The notes beneath the pieces are model-generated. The model searched no databases and was not told the DNA's origin. It saw only the letters and a program-made list of their open reading frames with translations. From positions 2,852,001-2,916,000 of the forward strand of contig NZ_CP036289.1 of assembly GCF_007748115.1 (NCBI RefSeq): a DNA stretch of 64,000 nt, in the 5' to 3' direction. A program made the position numbers and the translations under genes. The DNA is from Bremerella volcania. Lineage in GTDB: Bacteria > Planctomycetota > Planctomycetia > Pirellulales > Pirellulaceae. Shown piece by piece: positions 1 through 8,683 of this stretch (its first letter is position 1; each line of letters starts with the position of its first letter).

Positions 1-24
1 GTGGTCGAGTGGCCGGTTGCTGAG

Positions 25-207
25 TCAGTCGCCCTTCAATCCCAACTCTTCAGCCACGGCCGTTAACGATCGTTCGAGTTGCTGTTCGTATTGCAGCATC
101 GACTGGCTGAAGGTGGCGTAGTTGCTGTGGTTTGGATTGGTATAGCGAGCTAGGTCAGGCAGAATTCGGCCTAAGCTTCGTGACGATTGATGTTGCCAGT
201 AATCGTC
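25..207 (-). pseudogene. C-terminal remnant of an unidentified gene
   Basis: An open minus-strand frame of about 60 codons ends at a TGA at 25-27 and reads like protein (…SQSMLQYEQQLERSLTAVAE…, ending GLKGD). It is closed upstream by an in-frame TGA at 208-210. The only in-frame ATG would leave 24 residues, so there is no plausible full-length start. It lies directly downstream of the L,D-transpeptidase-like gene on the same strand. I read it as a decayed gene end; chance is possible, and the family is not recognised. Confidence 0.3.
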
Positions 208-226
208 TCAACCCGGTCTTCCCTTT

Positions 227-610
227 CTAAAACGTGCTTTTCACGATCAGTCGTACGGGCGCGTTTTGTTTGACCCAATCGTGAAACGCACGGGCGTCGC
301 CTGGGTTCAAGTGAATGCAACCCGCCGAGCACATCATGGGGTATTGGTGCACGTAGACGCCCGTCTTCCATTCGATCGGCCCGACGGCATAGGGCATATC
401 CACATTGAATTCCGTCGATCGCTTGTTCAGGTAACAATCGCTCGCTTTCAGGGTGACGTCCATGTTGTACGACCGATTACCGCTGGCGGTTACCGGTACC
501 GTGTGACTGCCGAATTTCAAAAAGCCAAAGGCCGTACTTCCCCAACAGCCTTGGTGAGGAGCCCGCGGACAATTCTTTCGCGCGTTCAACGTGATGTTTG
601 CACTCGCCAT
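227..610 (-). CDS. small L,D-transpeptidase (YkuD)-like protein
   Basis: The product has 127 residues. The C-terminal half resembles the catalytic core of YkuD-type L,D-transpeptidases, which cross-link peptidoglycan stem peptides through a cysteine: a conserved His (H88, in GVYVHQYP), then SAGCIHL with the presumed catalytic C98, then a DA..F.DWV…PV.L tail. The His-to-Cys spacing (10) is shorter than the usual 14-17 and the HGC-type motif reads AGC. The ATG at 610 follows a strong GGGGGAT ribosome site. From this start no signal peptide is seen; a hydrophobic stretch lies in frame further upstream but lacks an obvious start and basic N-terminus. The role could be cell-wall remodelling or a wall-active effector. 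The family call is inference from the motif. Confidence 0.6.
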   Translation of the reverse strand: MASANITLNARKNCPRAPHQGCWGSTAFGFLKFGSHTVPVTASGNRSYNMDVTLKASDCYLNKRSTEFNVDMPYAVGPIEWKTGVYVHQYPMMCSAGCIHLNPGDARAFHDWVKQNAPVRLIVKSTF

Positions 611-874
611 CAATTCATCCCCCAAAATGTGATGCGGAGTCATGGATATGCTTACGCATATCGCAGTTATAATCGCGCATATTAGACATTGGTCTTGGAA
701 CCAAATCAACAATGATTGCGCACATCTTAGTGCGGACGAGTCGGAAACGTCTCGTTCCGACTGGGTGCCACACCGCGAGGTGAACTTTGTCGAGCAAACC
801 GCGTCTATTCTCCAAGTGGCTTGCCGCTGGTTGTGGCGAGTGCTTTTAATGGAACTAGGAGAAAGGGGGAACCA

Positions 875-1729
875 ATGGGCCTCGATGCGACCGTAATGTG
901 TAATTGTTTTCGAGACGGCAAGACGACGTCCCCTCCCTTTCCGCGCGATTGGTTGGAGATCGACGAAGAAGGTTACTTGCACCTAAAGCCGGGGCATGAC
1001 TCGGACGACAACTGGCACCAGCTTTACCAGTGGCAACAGGACTGCTGCGCGCACGAGCAGATGGAATACGGGGACGAGCGCATCAGCAACTGGGGAGGTT
1101 ACCGCCAGTTTCAAGAAGCATTGGGTGAAATCGGCTGGGAGTTCTTCCCGGTGCTGCAGGATCAGCTTCCCAATGGCAACGGCGGGCTGATGGATTCCGC
1201 GAAGTGCGCTCAGGCACTGCCTGAGTTGGACCATTTCGTCTCGCAGGGAGTCGTGGGCATCAAGACGGTCCTGGTCGATTCCCGCACCGGCGAAGTTTTG
1301 TGGGAGTACGTCGCGGCCTATGATGGAATCGTGGTCCTGGCCGGCAGCCTGGGATTCGACGCAGGCCTGAGCGAGTTCGAGTTCTTTGCCGTCGCACGCG
1401 AATCCGGCGAAGACTTGTTTCGAGCAACCCATTTCCGGCAGTACCGCCAAGATGGCGAAAAGATCACCGGCGACAGCGATACGATCTGCTGGAAGAACCT
1501 CGATACCGGAGAGATCTACGCGTCCCGCCTGGCCATCGCCGGAAAGGCCATCCCGTGGGAAGATGGCAACTGGACAAACGACCAGGGACAGCATCGGTTT
1601 GAGTACCCGGAAGAGCTACACGTCGAGCAGCGCCCCTGGCCGGTAACCGACTTCGATTTCATCGTGACGGCGCTGCGGAAGATCTTTCAGGCATCGGTCG
1701 AGACGGGTAACCCGGTGCGTTGGTGTTAG
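875..1729 (+). CDS. hypothetical protein, acidic, cysteine-containing
   Basis: The product has 284 residues. The ATG at 875 follows an AGGAGAAAGGGGG ribosome site, which decides the start over an upstream in-frame ATG at 821. The protein begins MGLDATVMCNCFRDGK, is rich in Asp, Glu and Trp, and has no signal peptide or membrane segment, so it is probably cytoplasmic. I do not recognise the family. Its composition and globular aspect recall immunity-type or SMI1-like proteins, but no motif supports that firmly. It is divergent from the L,D-transpeptidase-like gene. A GAGGCC/GGCCTC palindrome at 1733-1746 follows the stop and may end the transcript. Confidence 0.75.
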   Translation: MGLDATVMCNCFRDGKTTSPPFPRDWLEIDEEGYLHLKPGHDSDDNWHQLYQWQQDCCAHEQMEYGDERISNWGGYRQFQEALGEIGWEFFPVLQDQLPNGNGGLMDSAKCAQALPELDHFVSQGVVGIKTVLVDSRTGEVLWEYVAAYDGIVVLAGSLGFDAGLSEFEFFAVARESGEDLFRATHFRQYRQDGEKITGDSDTICWKNLDTGEIYASRLAIAGKAIPWEDGNWTNDQGQHRFEYPEELHVEQRPWPVTDFDFIVTALRKIFQASVETGNPVRWC

Positions 1730-1810
1730 CGTGAGGCCGCGGCCTCTAGCGACCGGTTGGGTGGCACGCAGAGTTATCACCGGTCAAAAGTGCTATGCAG
1801 CCACATCCGA

Positions 1811-1859
1811 AGCCCTGAAAGGGCGGCAGATAATCGCCAGGGGCGAGAGCCCTGGTAGG
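1811..1859. repeat. dispersed palindromic repeat, AGCCCTGAAAGGGC type
   Basis: Two small hairpins in a row: AGCCCTGAAAGGGC, then GCCAGGGGCGAGAGCCCTGG, followed by TAGG. The same unit with the same spacing occurs at 10477-10602. It lies between two convergent genes. Confidence 0.6.
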
Positions 1860-1897
1860 AAAGCTGCCCCTCGCTCTCTTGGCTCTGCAAAACCCAA

Positions 1898-4264
1898 TTA
1901 AGATTCTCTTTGAAGCACGACAATGGTTATGTCGTCATAGAGTTCAGCACCGGCACGGAACTTGTTTATGTCCGATAAAATTCCCTCGCAAATGCTTTGG
2001 GAACTTCCCTCCAGGTGACTCAGTCTATCGAAAAGTCGATCGTAACCGTACATATCACCAGCTGAGTTCATTGCCTCGTTAACCCCATCCGAGATCAAGA
2101 TCAACTTGTCTCCCAACTGCATCATGACTTCAGTCAGATCATATTCCATGTCCTCCACAATTCCTAAAGGCAAGCCTATTCCCTCTTCACCAACAGGAGA
2201 AGCTCTTTGATTTGGCCGCTGAAGAAACGGCGGGCCATGACCAGCATTTGCTATTGTCACCTTGCCGAGTTTGGGATCAATCAACATGAATAGGACCACC
2301 AGAAATCTATCCTCGTCCGTTATCTTAGTAAATCGATTGTTGAATTCAGCTAATTCTGCCGCCAGATCTACGTTTTCACGATGAAACGATGTGACGAAAC
2401 CACGGAGGAATGCTAGTTCCGCGAGACTTGAAGAATAATGTCTTAATGCTTCCGCAATGACGAAGAGGCTTTCGCCGGACGGCAACGGAATTCCCTCGCA
2501 GTACTCCCCTAAATAGACTCCCGCTTTTACTTGAATACAAGCAATATCGTATCCCAGTATTGTCGGAAATGTGGATGCAAGCATGACATCCCTGGTCTGA
2601 GCGGCTAGACTTCGATCTCTCGCTAGTTGGATGGATGAACTGGCGACAGCACGATTTACCAATGCCTTACATAGGCGTTGGGCGACGGCAACCTCCGAGG
2701 GCTTAAACCTCTGGAGAGTCACCTTGTATATTTGAACTAGCCCATGTGAGAATCCGAAGGACTCTGCGATCGGAAGATAGAGGATGCGTCCGTCGAAAAG
2801 CGAACTGGCCGTATTGGGCGATGTTAACAGTACTTCTCCCTCATCGCGTACTCGACGTTGAACGGTATCGTCAATCGGAATGTCACTTTCTCGTTCTTCC
2901 GTGCTCGCAGAACGAGTCAACTCTCCCTTTGCGTCCCACACGTACGCGTTAATTACGACGAGTGTTTTGCCGATTTCCCAAAAGGCTGCTTTCATGTGAG
3001 CTAGGCTCTCGGAGATGTTGAAATCGTTTGCCTCCAGCTGTGATTCAATATTGATGAGAGTCAACAGAGCGTTCTTCGGAAGACGATTGAGCGCTTGCTT
3101 CGCTTCAACGTTGACGCCTGGCGCTTCTTTGTCGGAGAGAGCGATCTCAAGAGCCTCGGCAAACTCCTCGGCCGTCGAAAAACGTAAGTCTGCGCTTAAT
3201 TCAAGGCTCTTCTCGAGTACGCTTCGGACGGCCTCGCTGCAAGGGAGGGTTTCGAGAAATGCGGCCGGATCATAAGCAGCCAATGGCGGTGGTTCTTTTC
3301 CCAGAATCACGAATACCGCTGTCATGCCGAGTGAAAAGATATCAGCTCGCAAGTCGGCATCTCGTCCGGCAACTTTCGCCTCGGGCGCCGAGTAAACCCA
3401 CGTTCCGAGCCCGCCCGTTAGTGTGAAACCCGCTGAATCGTCGCACTTGACAAGGTCGAAGTCGGTAAGTTTGAATTCCTTCGTGGCCTCGTCGATGAGG
3501 ATGTTGGCAGGTTTGACGTCACGGTGTACATAACCCAGCGAATGTGCGTAATGTAGCGCCTTGGAGACGCGTATGATCCCCACCATCGCATCTTCCGCTG
3601 AGATAAGTTGTTGACGGACCGATGACTCGAAGTTGGGTCCGTCTATTAATTCCATCGCAAAAAAACTTAGGTCATCTTCGGAACCAAAGGGCTCCAAAAT
3701 CTTGACAATGTTCGCGTGATTGAGGTTGGACATCACGCGTGCTCCACGAAAGAAGCGATCCTTCATGATTACGGACGAAATATGGTAGTGGAGCGTCTTG
3801 ATCGCCGCCATCTTTCGTCGAGCCGTATCGTATGCACTCCAAACGCTCCCGACACCACCGGCACCGATGAACTTATTGACCAGAAACCTCCCTGCGAGGG
3901 TACGACCGTGAAGATCGTGTTTGCGGTACTCAGCTTGCTTCCTCGCCTCGATCCATTCTTTGTGACGCGAAACAAGTTCCTCTTCCGAGCCTTCCAGTTC
4001 AACCGCAAGTTCCGATGTAGGCATACGCCCCAAGAAGTCGTCTTTGTTCGCATGTTGCTGCGCCGCCGCTGCCATTTTATGGATATCGGCTAATCGTCCC
4101 TTCGCCTCGCCCCAGTCGATCAGGCGAAATATGTCGTCCGCTAGATTGTCCCCGTTCGTGATGGAAGCAAGTCTTTCGTCCAGGTACAAACCCACGAGTC
4201 TTTCCAGTTCAGACTTTGTCCTGACTGTCGCCATCAGACGATCAAAAAGCAACTTATCGGTCAT
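1898..4264 (-). CDS. EAD1-like domain / Ser-Thr kinase / GAF-like / SpoIIE-type phosphatase fusion
   Basis: The product has 788 residues. Residues 1-75 resemble effector-associated domain 1, an all-helical adaptor of bacterial conflict systems (…SELERLVGLYLDERL…LIDWGEAKGRL…). Residues 120-380 are a protein kinase: Gly-rich loop GAGGVG 134-139, Lys K156, HRDVKPAN 248-255, APE 293-295. The usual DFG is DFD at 268-270. Residues 395-545 look like a GAF sensor. Residues 560-788 are a SpoIIE/PP2C-type phosphatase (ANAGHGPP, GLPLGI, SDGVNEA, DDITIVVL). Two of its metal-ligand positions are Glu instead of Asp (E587, E605) and the following GHG/GKG turn is missing. It sits 49 bp after the EAD1-like protease gene in the same operon, so the proteins probably meet through their N-terminal domains. 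No membrane segment is seen. Domain calls are firm for kinase and phosphatase folds, moderate for EAD1 and GAF. Confidence 0.9.
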   Translation of the reverse strand: MTDKLLFDRLMATVRTKSELERLVGLYLDERLASITNGDNLADDIFRLIDWGEAKGRLADIHKMAAAAQQHANKDDFLGRMPTSELAVELEGSEEELVSRHKEWIEARKQAEYRKHDLHGRTLAGRFLVNKFIGAGGVGSVWSAYDTARRKMAAIKTLHYHISSVIMKDRFFRGARVMSNLNHANIVKILEPFGSEDDLSFFAMELIDGPNFESSVRQQLISAEDAMVGIIRVSKALHYAHSLGYVHRDVKPANILIDEATKEFKLTDFDLVKCDDSAGFTLTGGLGTWVYSAPEAKVAGRDADLRADIFSLGMTAVFVILGKEPPPLAAYDPAAFLETLPCSEAVRSVLEKSLELSADLRFSTAEEFAEALEIALSDKEAPGVNVEAKQALNRLPKNALLTLINIESQLEANDFNISESLAHMKAAFWEIGKTLVVINAYVWDAKGELTRSASTEERESDIPIDDTVQRRVRDEGEVLLTSPNTASSLFDGRILYLPIAESFGFSHGLVQIYKVTLQRFKPSEVAVAQRLCKALVNRAVASSSIQLARDRSLAAQTRDVMLASTFPTILGYDIACIQVKAGVYLGEYCEGIPLPSGESLFVIAEALRHYSSSLAELAFLRGFVTSFHRENVDLAAELAEFNNRFTKITDEDRFLVVLFMLIDPKLGKVTIANAGHGPPFLQRPNQRASPVGEEGIGLPLGIVEDMEYDLTEVMMQLGDKLILISDGVNEAMNSAGDMYGYDRLFDRLSHLEGSSQSICEGILSDINKFRAGAELYDDITIVVLQRES

Positions 4265-4313
4265 TGGGTTTCCGTCACGATCGAATCAGAAGTCCACACG
4301 ACAATATCGTTGG

Positions 4314-5372
4314 TTAAGTATTTCCTAATAATCCTAGAGAGGTAGCCTCTGGCAAGTTCATCTGCAGGTCGGGCAAAACAGCCGTGAAAGGCACTCCTCC
4401 ATTGGCAATACCGGCATGACAGCGGTGAATGCCTGTCACCTTGAGGTCCTGAGTGAGGCACGGAGACCCCGATGAACCTGGCTGCGTGTTGACATCATAA
4501 AGAACTTGAGTCTCTGAACTGACCTGGTTCACAGCACCAAATGCAAGGCCCTGCGTCGTTCCCATAGGATGCTGAAGAATCAGAATCGGGTCTCCGGAGC
4601 GAAATTGCCTTGGCACTAGTTTCAGGGGCTCGCGTGGCGTTCCTTCCAACTCTTTTGATTCAACCAGAGACGACAGTCGAAGGAGTGCAATGTCGAGTTT
4701 CGACGTTGGACTTGAAAAACATTGCCAGGGAAATGGGGCTTCGACATGAGCGGGTGTTGTCAATAAGGCGACTTCCGTTCCTCGACTGATAGAGCCGTCG
4801 AGACCGCGTTCGTAGTCGAAGCGGATCCTTACGTTGTTTGCTCGCGAGGGATCGCTCCAAAAGGAACTCACGACATGAAAACAGGTCATCACGATGTTTG
4901 GGGCCACCAGAAAACCAGTACCGTATCCTTCGATCGACTGAGATTCCGGCTGGGGTTCGATTCTACAAATCGCCCTGCGCATCGTATTCATGCGATCTAA
5001 CCATTGCCCCACTTGTTCAATCGTAACGTTCGGTAGGACAATAGCCTCAGCTGATTCAATGGCAAGATTTGGAGAAAGTAGGTTGTAGCGATCTGATAAA
5101 TCTAGGAACTGTCTGTAGAAAGCCTGAAGTTTAGGATTCCCGCTGTTTGCCTGTATGGCGGCCTGAAGGAATCGTATCACCAGGTTTCTAGACTCCACCC
5201 AGTCAACAAGATTGAAGACCGCTTGGTCGTAGGTCGTTCCGGGAGCCGCAAGAAAGTTGACGAAGCGTGTTCCTAAGTCAGCGTTCGAGACCACCATTTC
5301 CAGTTCGGCAGGGCGTCGGAATGCATCCATCAATGCATCCACGAGCGTTTGCTTTTGATTTGCAAGTTGCAT
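4314..5372 (-). CDS. EAD1-like domain fused to trypsin-like serine protease
   Basis: The product has 352 residues. Residues 5-85 match the EAD1 pattern well (LVDALMDAF…ELEMVV, then AVFNLVDWVESRN, then FLQAAIQANSGNPKLQAF). Residues 130-340 are a chymotrypsin-fold protease with a complete triad: H166 in TCFHVVS, D227 in LDIALLRL, S301 in GSSGSP. There is no signal peptide, so it should act in the cytoplasm, unlike HtrA-type periplasmic proteases. A GAGGG ribosome site lies just before the ATG at 5372. It is the first gene of a two-gene operon with the EAD1-like kinase/phosphatase. In published surveys of EAD systems, trypsin-like peptidases are frequent effectors; here activation by the partner's signal is the natural hypothesis. 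Confidence 0.9.
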   Translation of the reverse strand: MQLANQKQTLVDALMDAFRRPAELEMVVSNADLGTRFVNFLAAPGTTYDQAVFNLVDWVESRNLVIRFLQAAIQANSGNPKLQAFYRQFLDLSDRYNLLSPNLAIESAEAIVLPNVTIEQVGQWLDRMNTMRRAICRIEPQPESQSIEGYGTGFLVAPNIVMTCFHVVSSFWSDPSRANNVRIRFDYERGLDGSISRGTEVALLTTPAHVEAPFPWQCFSSPTSKLDIALLRLSSLVESKELEGTPREPLKLVPRQFRSGDPILILQHPMGTTQGLAFGAVNQVSSETQVLYDVNTQPGSSGSPCLTQDLKVTGIHRCHAGIANGGVPFTAVLPDLQMNLPEATSLGLLGNT

Positions 5373-6182
5373 TAACCCTCTGCTTTCATGTTTAGAGCTA
5401 TTGGTGCATTCGGATTGAGGGCCCGCAGATGACCTTTACTAAGAACGTTATGAGGAGGCAGCAAGAGTTATACAGGGGACTATTGGCGCGACATAGCATA
5501 ATCAATGAGGAGACGGGAAGAGCGTCACTTGGGAGGACGAAAACCTCTGTATGCCACACTGCTCTGACAACTCTAAACGGCTATCATTTGGCAAGCAGAC
5601 TTCGGCTCTAGGGCCAATCCCACTTGCACTTGCTGTCGTTTTCGACGTTTCGTCAGATACTATTTCTTATCAACTAACGGCGCGGTGGTTCAGGAGACAA
5701 TTGATTAGCGGTGGAGACCGCAATGCACTGGCCGGTCGCAAGCTAGTGGCACACAGAGGTGTCGCCAGCAGCCGATGGCATTCTGACTCTGACCAAGCCA
5801 ACTTTTCTTCCACCAACCCTTGAGATGTGCCAGCTGGCAATTACTCTAGGACTCAACGCAGTCACATGGACTGCCGGTTTCAGCGACTGATTTCTTCACT
5901 CCAGTCCTGAACCAGCGGGCACTAAGTTGTGTGCCCGTAACAACATGCCACGAATCTTCAGGTGGCATTATGCATCGGTACGCGGTGCTATCTTCCCCCG
6001 CCGTTAACCTCTCTTTAATCCCCAAAATCTGGGTAATTCCTCTATTTTATCCCATCGAGATATCTATACCCGTAACTACAATCGGGACTAATGCAGCACT
6101 TTTTCAGTCACTCAGGGGGGGCCTCAAGCGGTGGGGCCGTGCCTGAATCTGTCTCAAATTTTTGTTTCGATGGAGAAACACG
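5373..6182. other. long intergenic region, no supported gene
   Basis: About 810 bp lie between the start of the EAD1-like operon (minus) and the start of the small secreted protein (plus). Both promoters must lie here. Short open frames exist at 5429-5611 and 5551-5823, but none has a ribosome site or protein-like composition. The stretch near 6000-6080 is AT-rich and may hold the plus-strand promoter; I cannot place it securely. Confidence 0.5.
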
Positions 6183-6590
6183 ATGAAAGCTTTGGCATGT
6201 CTGTTGGCGGTTGCTCTCACTTCTTTCGCTTTGGTTTCGGACGCTGGTGCCGCCGAACCAAACGGTAACGTCGATCAAGCCACCCTGGCCTCGATGGGCC
6301 TGTCGGGTCTGAGCGTCATGAGCGACGAAGAAGGCAAGAACGTACGTGGTACCTTCGCGATTGCCTTCGGTTTTGGCACGTCCCGTTTCCTGGGTAGCTC
6401 GCAGACCACCGTTTACGGTGCTGGCGACTTCGGTCCAGGCATCGACTTCGCCGCTGGTGGCAACAGCAGCCAGACCGGTATTATCTACAACCAAACCGTC
6501 ACCGGCCCGTTCAACATTCCAGTTTACAGCAACACGATTAGCCTGGGCACCTATGCCACGGGTAGCTCGTGGGCCTTCGCTGGTCGCTAA
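6183..6590 (+). CDS. small secreted Gly-rich protein with leader-like VRG motif
   Basis: The product has 135 residues. The ATG at 6183 follows GGAG. Residues 1-23 form a clear Sec signal peptide ending DAGA. Next comes LASMGLSGLSVMSDEEGKN then VRG (around residues 40-58), which resembles the acidic helical leader plus cleavage site of double-glycine precursors but ends RG. The remainder is rich in Gly, Ser, Thr and aromatic residues and would be the exported product. It is convergent with a secreted C39 peptidase whose family cleaves such leaders. Substrate status is inference; it could instead be a structural surface protein. Confidence 0.75.
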   Translation: MKALACLLAVALTSFALVSDAGAAEPNGNVDQATLASMGLSGLSVMSDEEGKNVRGTFAIAFGFGTSRFLGSSQTTVYGAGDFGPGIDFAAGGNSSQTGIIYNQTVTGPFNIPVYSNTISLGTYATGSSWAFAGR

Positions 6591-6613
6591 GCGACTGGCC
6601 AACAGCCAAACAA

Positions 6614-6651
6614 AAAACGGCCGCGTCGGAGTATCTCGACGCGGCCGTTTT
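6614..6651. terminator. bidirectional rho-independent terminator
   Basis: A perfect 15-bp stem, AAAACGGCCGCGTCG pairing with CGACGCGGCCGTTTT, has an 8-nt loop and A/T runs on both sides. It lies between two convergent genes and can serve both strands. Confidence 0.9.
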
Positions 6652-6676
6652 CTATTTCTTGATGTTCCCGCCAAGA

Positions 6677-7408
6677 CTAAGGGTACGCGGGGAACGGCAG
6701 TCGGAACGGTTTTTCGGGGAAGGTTCGGATGATCTGATCGTCGAGCCAGCCGCGGGCCATCTCTTCGTGTCGCACTCCCAATTGTGACACATCCGACTTC
6801 GTCTTCCCCTGCTTGGCCACCACCAGCACCGCGTTCTCGATCCAGATTCGTTCGAACTCGAATTGCGGGATCCGCAGATTGCCGCGTGCCGGGTCCGCGA
6901 GAAACACCCAGCCGTTGGCCATGTCGCGAAGTACGACAAAGTGGTTCGTTTCTTCCAGGCGAATCGCCACGATCAATGGGACCTTCACGTCGGCCAGTTC
7001 CGACATGCTCAAGCGGCCAATGGTCGAAAGGTACCCGAGCTTCACCGCCGTCAGTCGCAGGTCGGAAATAGCCAGCCCGTTTTGAAAGCGTTCCTGTAGC
7101 TCTTCCCGCGTCAGTTGTTTTTCGATGACGTCGAGCACCTGGTTCTCGGTGACGGGGTCGCCCCAGTAGTAACGGCAAATGGTGGCCAGCGCGGCGGCGC
7201 CGCACGAGTAGTCGCGCTGCTGCTTGACGATGTTCTGATCGCGGATCGCCGTCCACGTCCGGGCGTAGGCCTGAACGTTGTTGTCCGCCGTGCGAACCGG
7301 CGGCCCATACTGATACCGGGTCTGGGCCGAGGCGGCTGCGGCCAGCGTCATGACGACGCCAACGGCGATAACCGGTACGATCAGCGATTGGATCCTTGGG
7401 TAACTCAA
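6677..7408 (-). CDS. secreted C39-family (bacteriocin-processing type) cysteine peptidase
   Basis: The product has 243 residues. Peptidase C39 enzymes cut leader peptides after Gly-Gly-like sites; most are fused to ABC exporters, but this one is free-standing and exported. Signal peptide residues 1-28 end AAASAQ. Catalytic motifs are present: QRDYSCGAAALATIC (Gln and Cys), TNHFVVL (His), FLADPARG (Asp). The start is a TTG at 7408, chosen because GGAG lies 8 nt upstream and only this start gives a full signal peptide. It is the last gene of a minus-strand operon, 20 bp after a β-barrel gene, and convergent with a small secreted protein that may be its substrate. Confidence 0.85.
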   Translation of the reverse strand: MSYPRIQSLIVPVIAVGVVMTLAAAASAQTRYQYGPPVRTADNNVQAYARTWTAIRDQNIVKQQRDYSCGAAALATICRYYWGDPVTENQVLDVIEKQLTREELQERFQNGLAISDLRLTAVKLGYLSTIGRLSMSELADVKVPLIVAIRLEETNHFVVLRDMANGWVFLADPARGNLRIPQFEFERIWIENAVLVVAKQGKTKSDVSQLGVRHEEMARGWLDDQIIRTFPEKPFRLPFPAYP

Positions 7409-7428
7409 AGGAGTTTCTCCAGCGATGA

Positions 7429-8601
7429 TTACAACGTCCAGACGATACCGACTACGGCATCCGCCGCGTCATCGGACATGCCGATTTCAGCAAACGGTTC
7501 GACGATTCGACCGCAGCGATACGTGGTCGCGGCGAAACGAAGTCGCATCAGTTCCCGCATCGAGCCAGGCACGCCCAGGCCATCGAGCTGGGTTTCGGTT
7601 TGATAAAGCCCCAGGAAGGCGGTACTCAGCGTGATGCGATCGTTCACCGCGAAACCAACGCCGAAGTTGTACGTGAACTGGTGACCGTAGAAGACGTCGC
7701 GGTCGTTGAATTCACGCTTGGCCTGATAGCGGTAGCCGAGGCCGTAAAAGTAAATGATCGGATCATAACGCTGAATCATCAGCAGTTGAACCGACGGAGC
7801 CCACACGCCGTTGGCCAGCGTGGCCTGGGTCAGCCCGTTGACGGCGTATTCGGCATCACCGGTTGGGGCGGTCAATCCAAAGCTGAGGATGACGTCCGGC
7901 GAATAGCCGTAGCACCCTTCGCGGCATAACAGGTTCACGCCCAGTTCCAGGTCGCCGATGCCGCCGCTGTCGGTGTTCTGATCGAACAGACCCAGCGACG
8001 AATACTCTTGATGCGCCCAGCCGATCGGCAGGCTGCCGGAAAGTTGAATGCGATCGGTCAGACCGTATCGCAGCGCGAACGGCACGAACAGCGAGCGACG
8101 CTTGAGGTCGGCCCGGCCAACGCCGGAAGGGCTCAGGGTGATCGGGAAATCGTAGTCGGCTTTGGCGTAAACCAGCCCGACGTCCATCTGCCATTGGCCG
8201 GGATCCAAAAGGACGCTGGCGGTACGTAGAAACTGAACGTTGAAGTCTTCCAGCGGCTCGCCATATTCCTGATCTTGGCTGACCGGCGGCTCGACCAGTT
8301 CGACCTTGCCATTTTCTGGAATCAGCGGAAGAGGCGGCGGTAACGCACCAGGCTCTTCCTGCAGCGCCGATACCGGCATGATCGAATTGGTGCCGTAGCG
8401 CCAAACGAGCGAGTCGTCCTCGAAGTCGGACGCGACGAACAGGGGTTCGTCGATGCGGAAGCTATTGGACGAGCCGTAGTCCCACTGCGCGCTGGCGGTC
8501 GAGGCCTGCCCGATGAACACGGCTGCCCCGGCGATCAATGCCGAGCGAAGGCAATGGGCCAGCCAGTTGTGCCGAGGGCGTGTCAGGTGTGTTCGCATCA
8601 T
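7429..8601 (-). CDS. outer-membrane β-barrel protein, MetA/phenol-pathway transporter-like
   Basis: The product is about 390 residues from the ATG at 8601 (ATGATG; GAAGGA lies 8 nt upstream). A basic-then-hydrophobic signal peptide ends STASAQ. From about residue 125 the chain alternates polar and hydrophobic residues in strand-length blocks (QLSGSLPIGWAHQEY, DLELGVNLL, VILSFGLTAPTGDAEY) and ends in VVGIVWTL, typical of a barrel closing strand. This pattern fits the putative MetA-pathway of phenol degradation family often annotated as transporter; no substrate can be inferred. It lies between the BBP7-type barrel and the C39 peptidase in one operon. Confidence 0.8.
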   Translation of the reverse strand: MMRTHLTRPRHNWLAHCLRSALIAGAAVFIGQASTASAQWDYGSSNSFRIDEPLFVASDFEDDSLVWRYGTNSIMPVSALQEEPGALPPPLPLIPENGKVELVEPPVSQDQEYGEPLEDFNVQFLRTASVLLDPGQWQMDVGLVYAKADYDFPITLSPSGVGRADLKRRSLFVPFALRYGLTDRIQLSGSLPIGWAHQEYSSLGLFDQNTDSGGIGDLELGVNLLCREGCYGYSPDVILSFGLTAPTGDAEYAVNGLTQATLANGVWAPSVQLLMIQRYDPIIYFYGLGYRYQAKREFNDRDVFYGHQFTYNFGVGFAVNDRITLSTAFLGLYQTETQLDGLGVPGSMRELMRLRFAATTYRCGRIVEPFAEIGMSDDAADAVVGIVWTL

Positions 8602-8683
8602 CGTGTCGATCCTTCGGGAAGCGAGCTTTGCAGGCTTTGAAACTTCCATGCTAGGGAACCTTATGTGTGCCTAATGTGCCGCG

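Noticed and set aside
5551-5823. 90-codon plus-strand frame in the EAD1-like operon upstream region
   Set aside because: No ribosome site and no protein-like composition.
6108-7256. 382-codon minus-strand reading frame
   Set aside because: It overlaps the C39 peptidase in another frame, is Arg-rich in a way typical of GC-rich shadows, and crosses a clear terminator.
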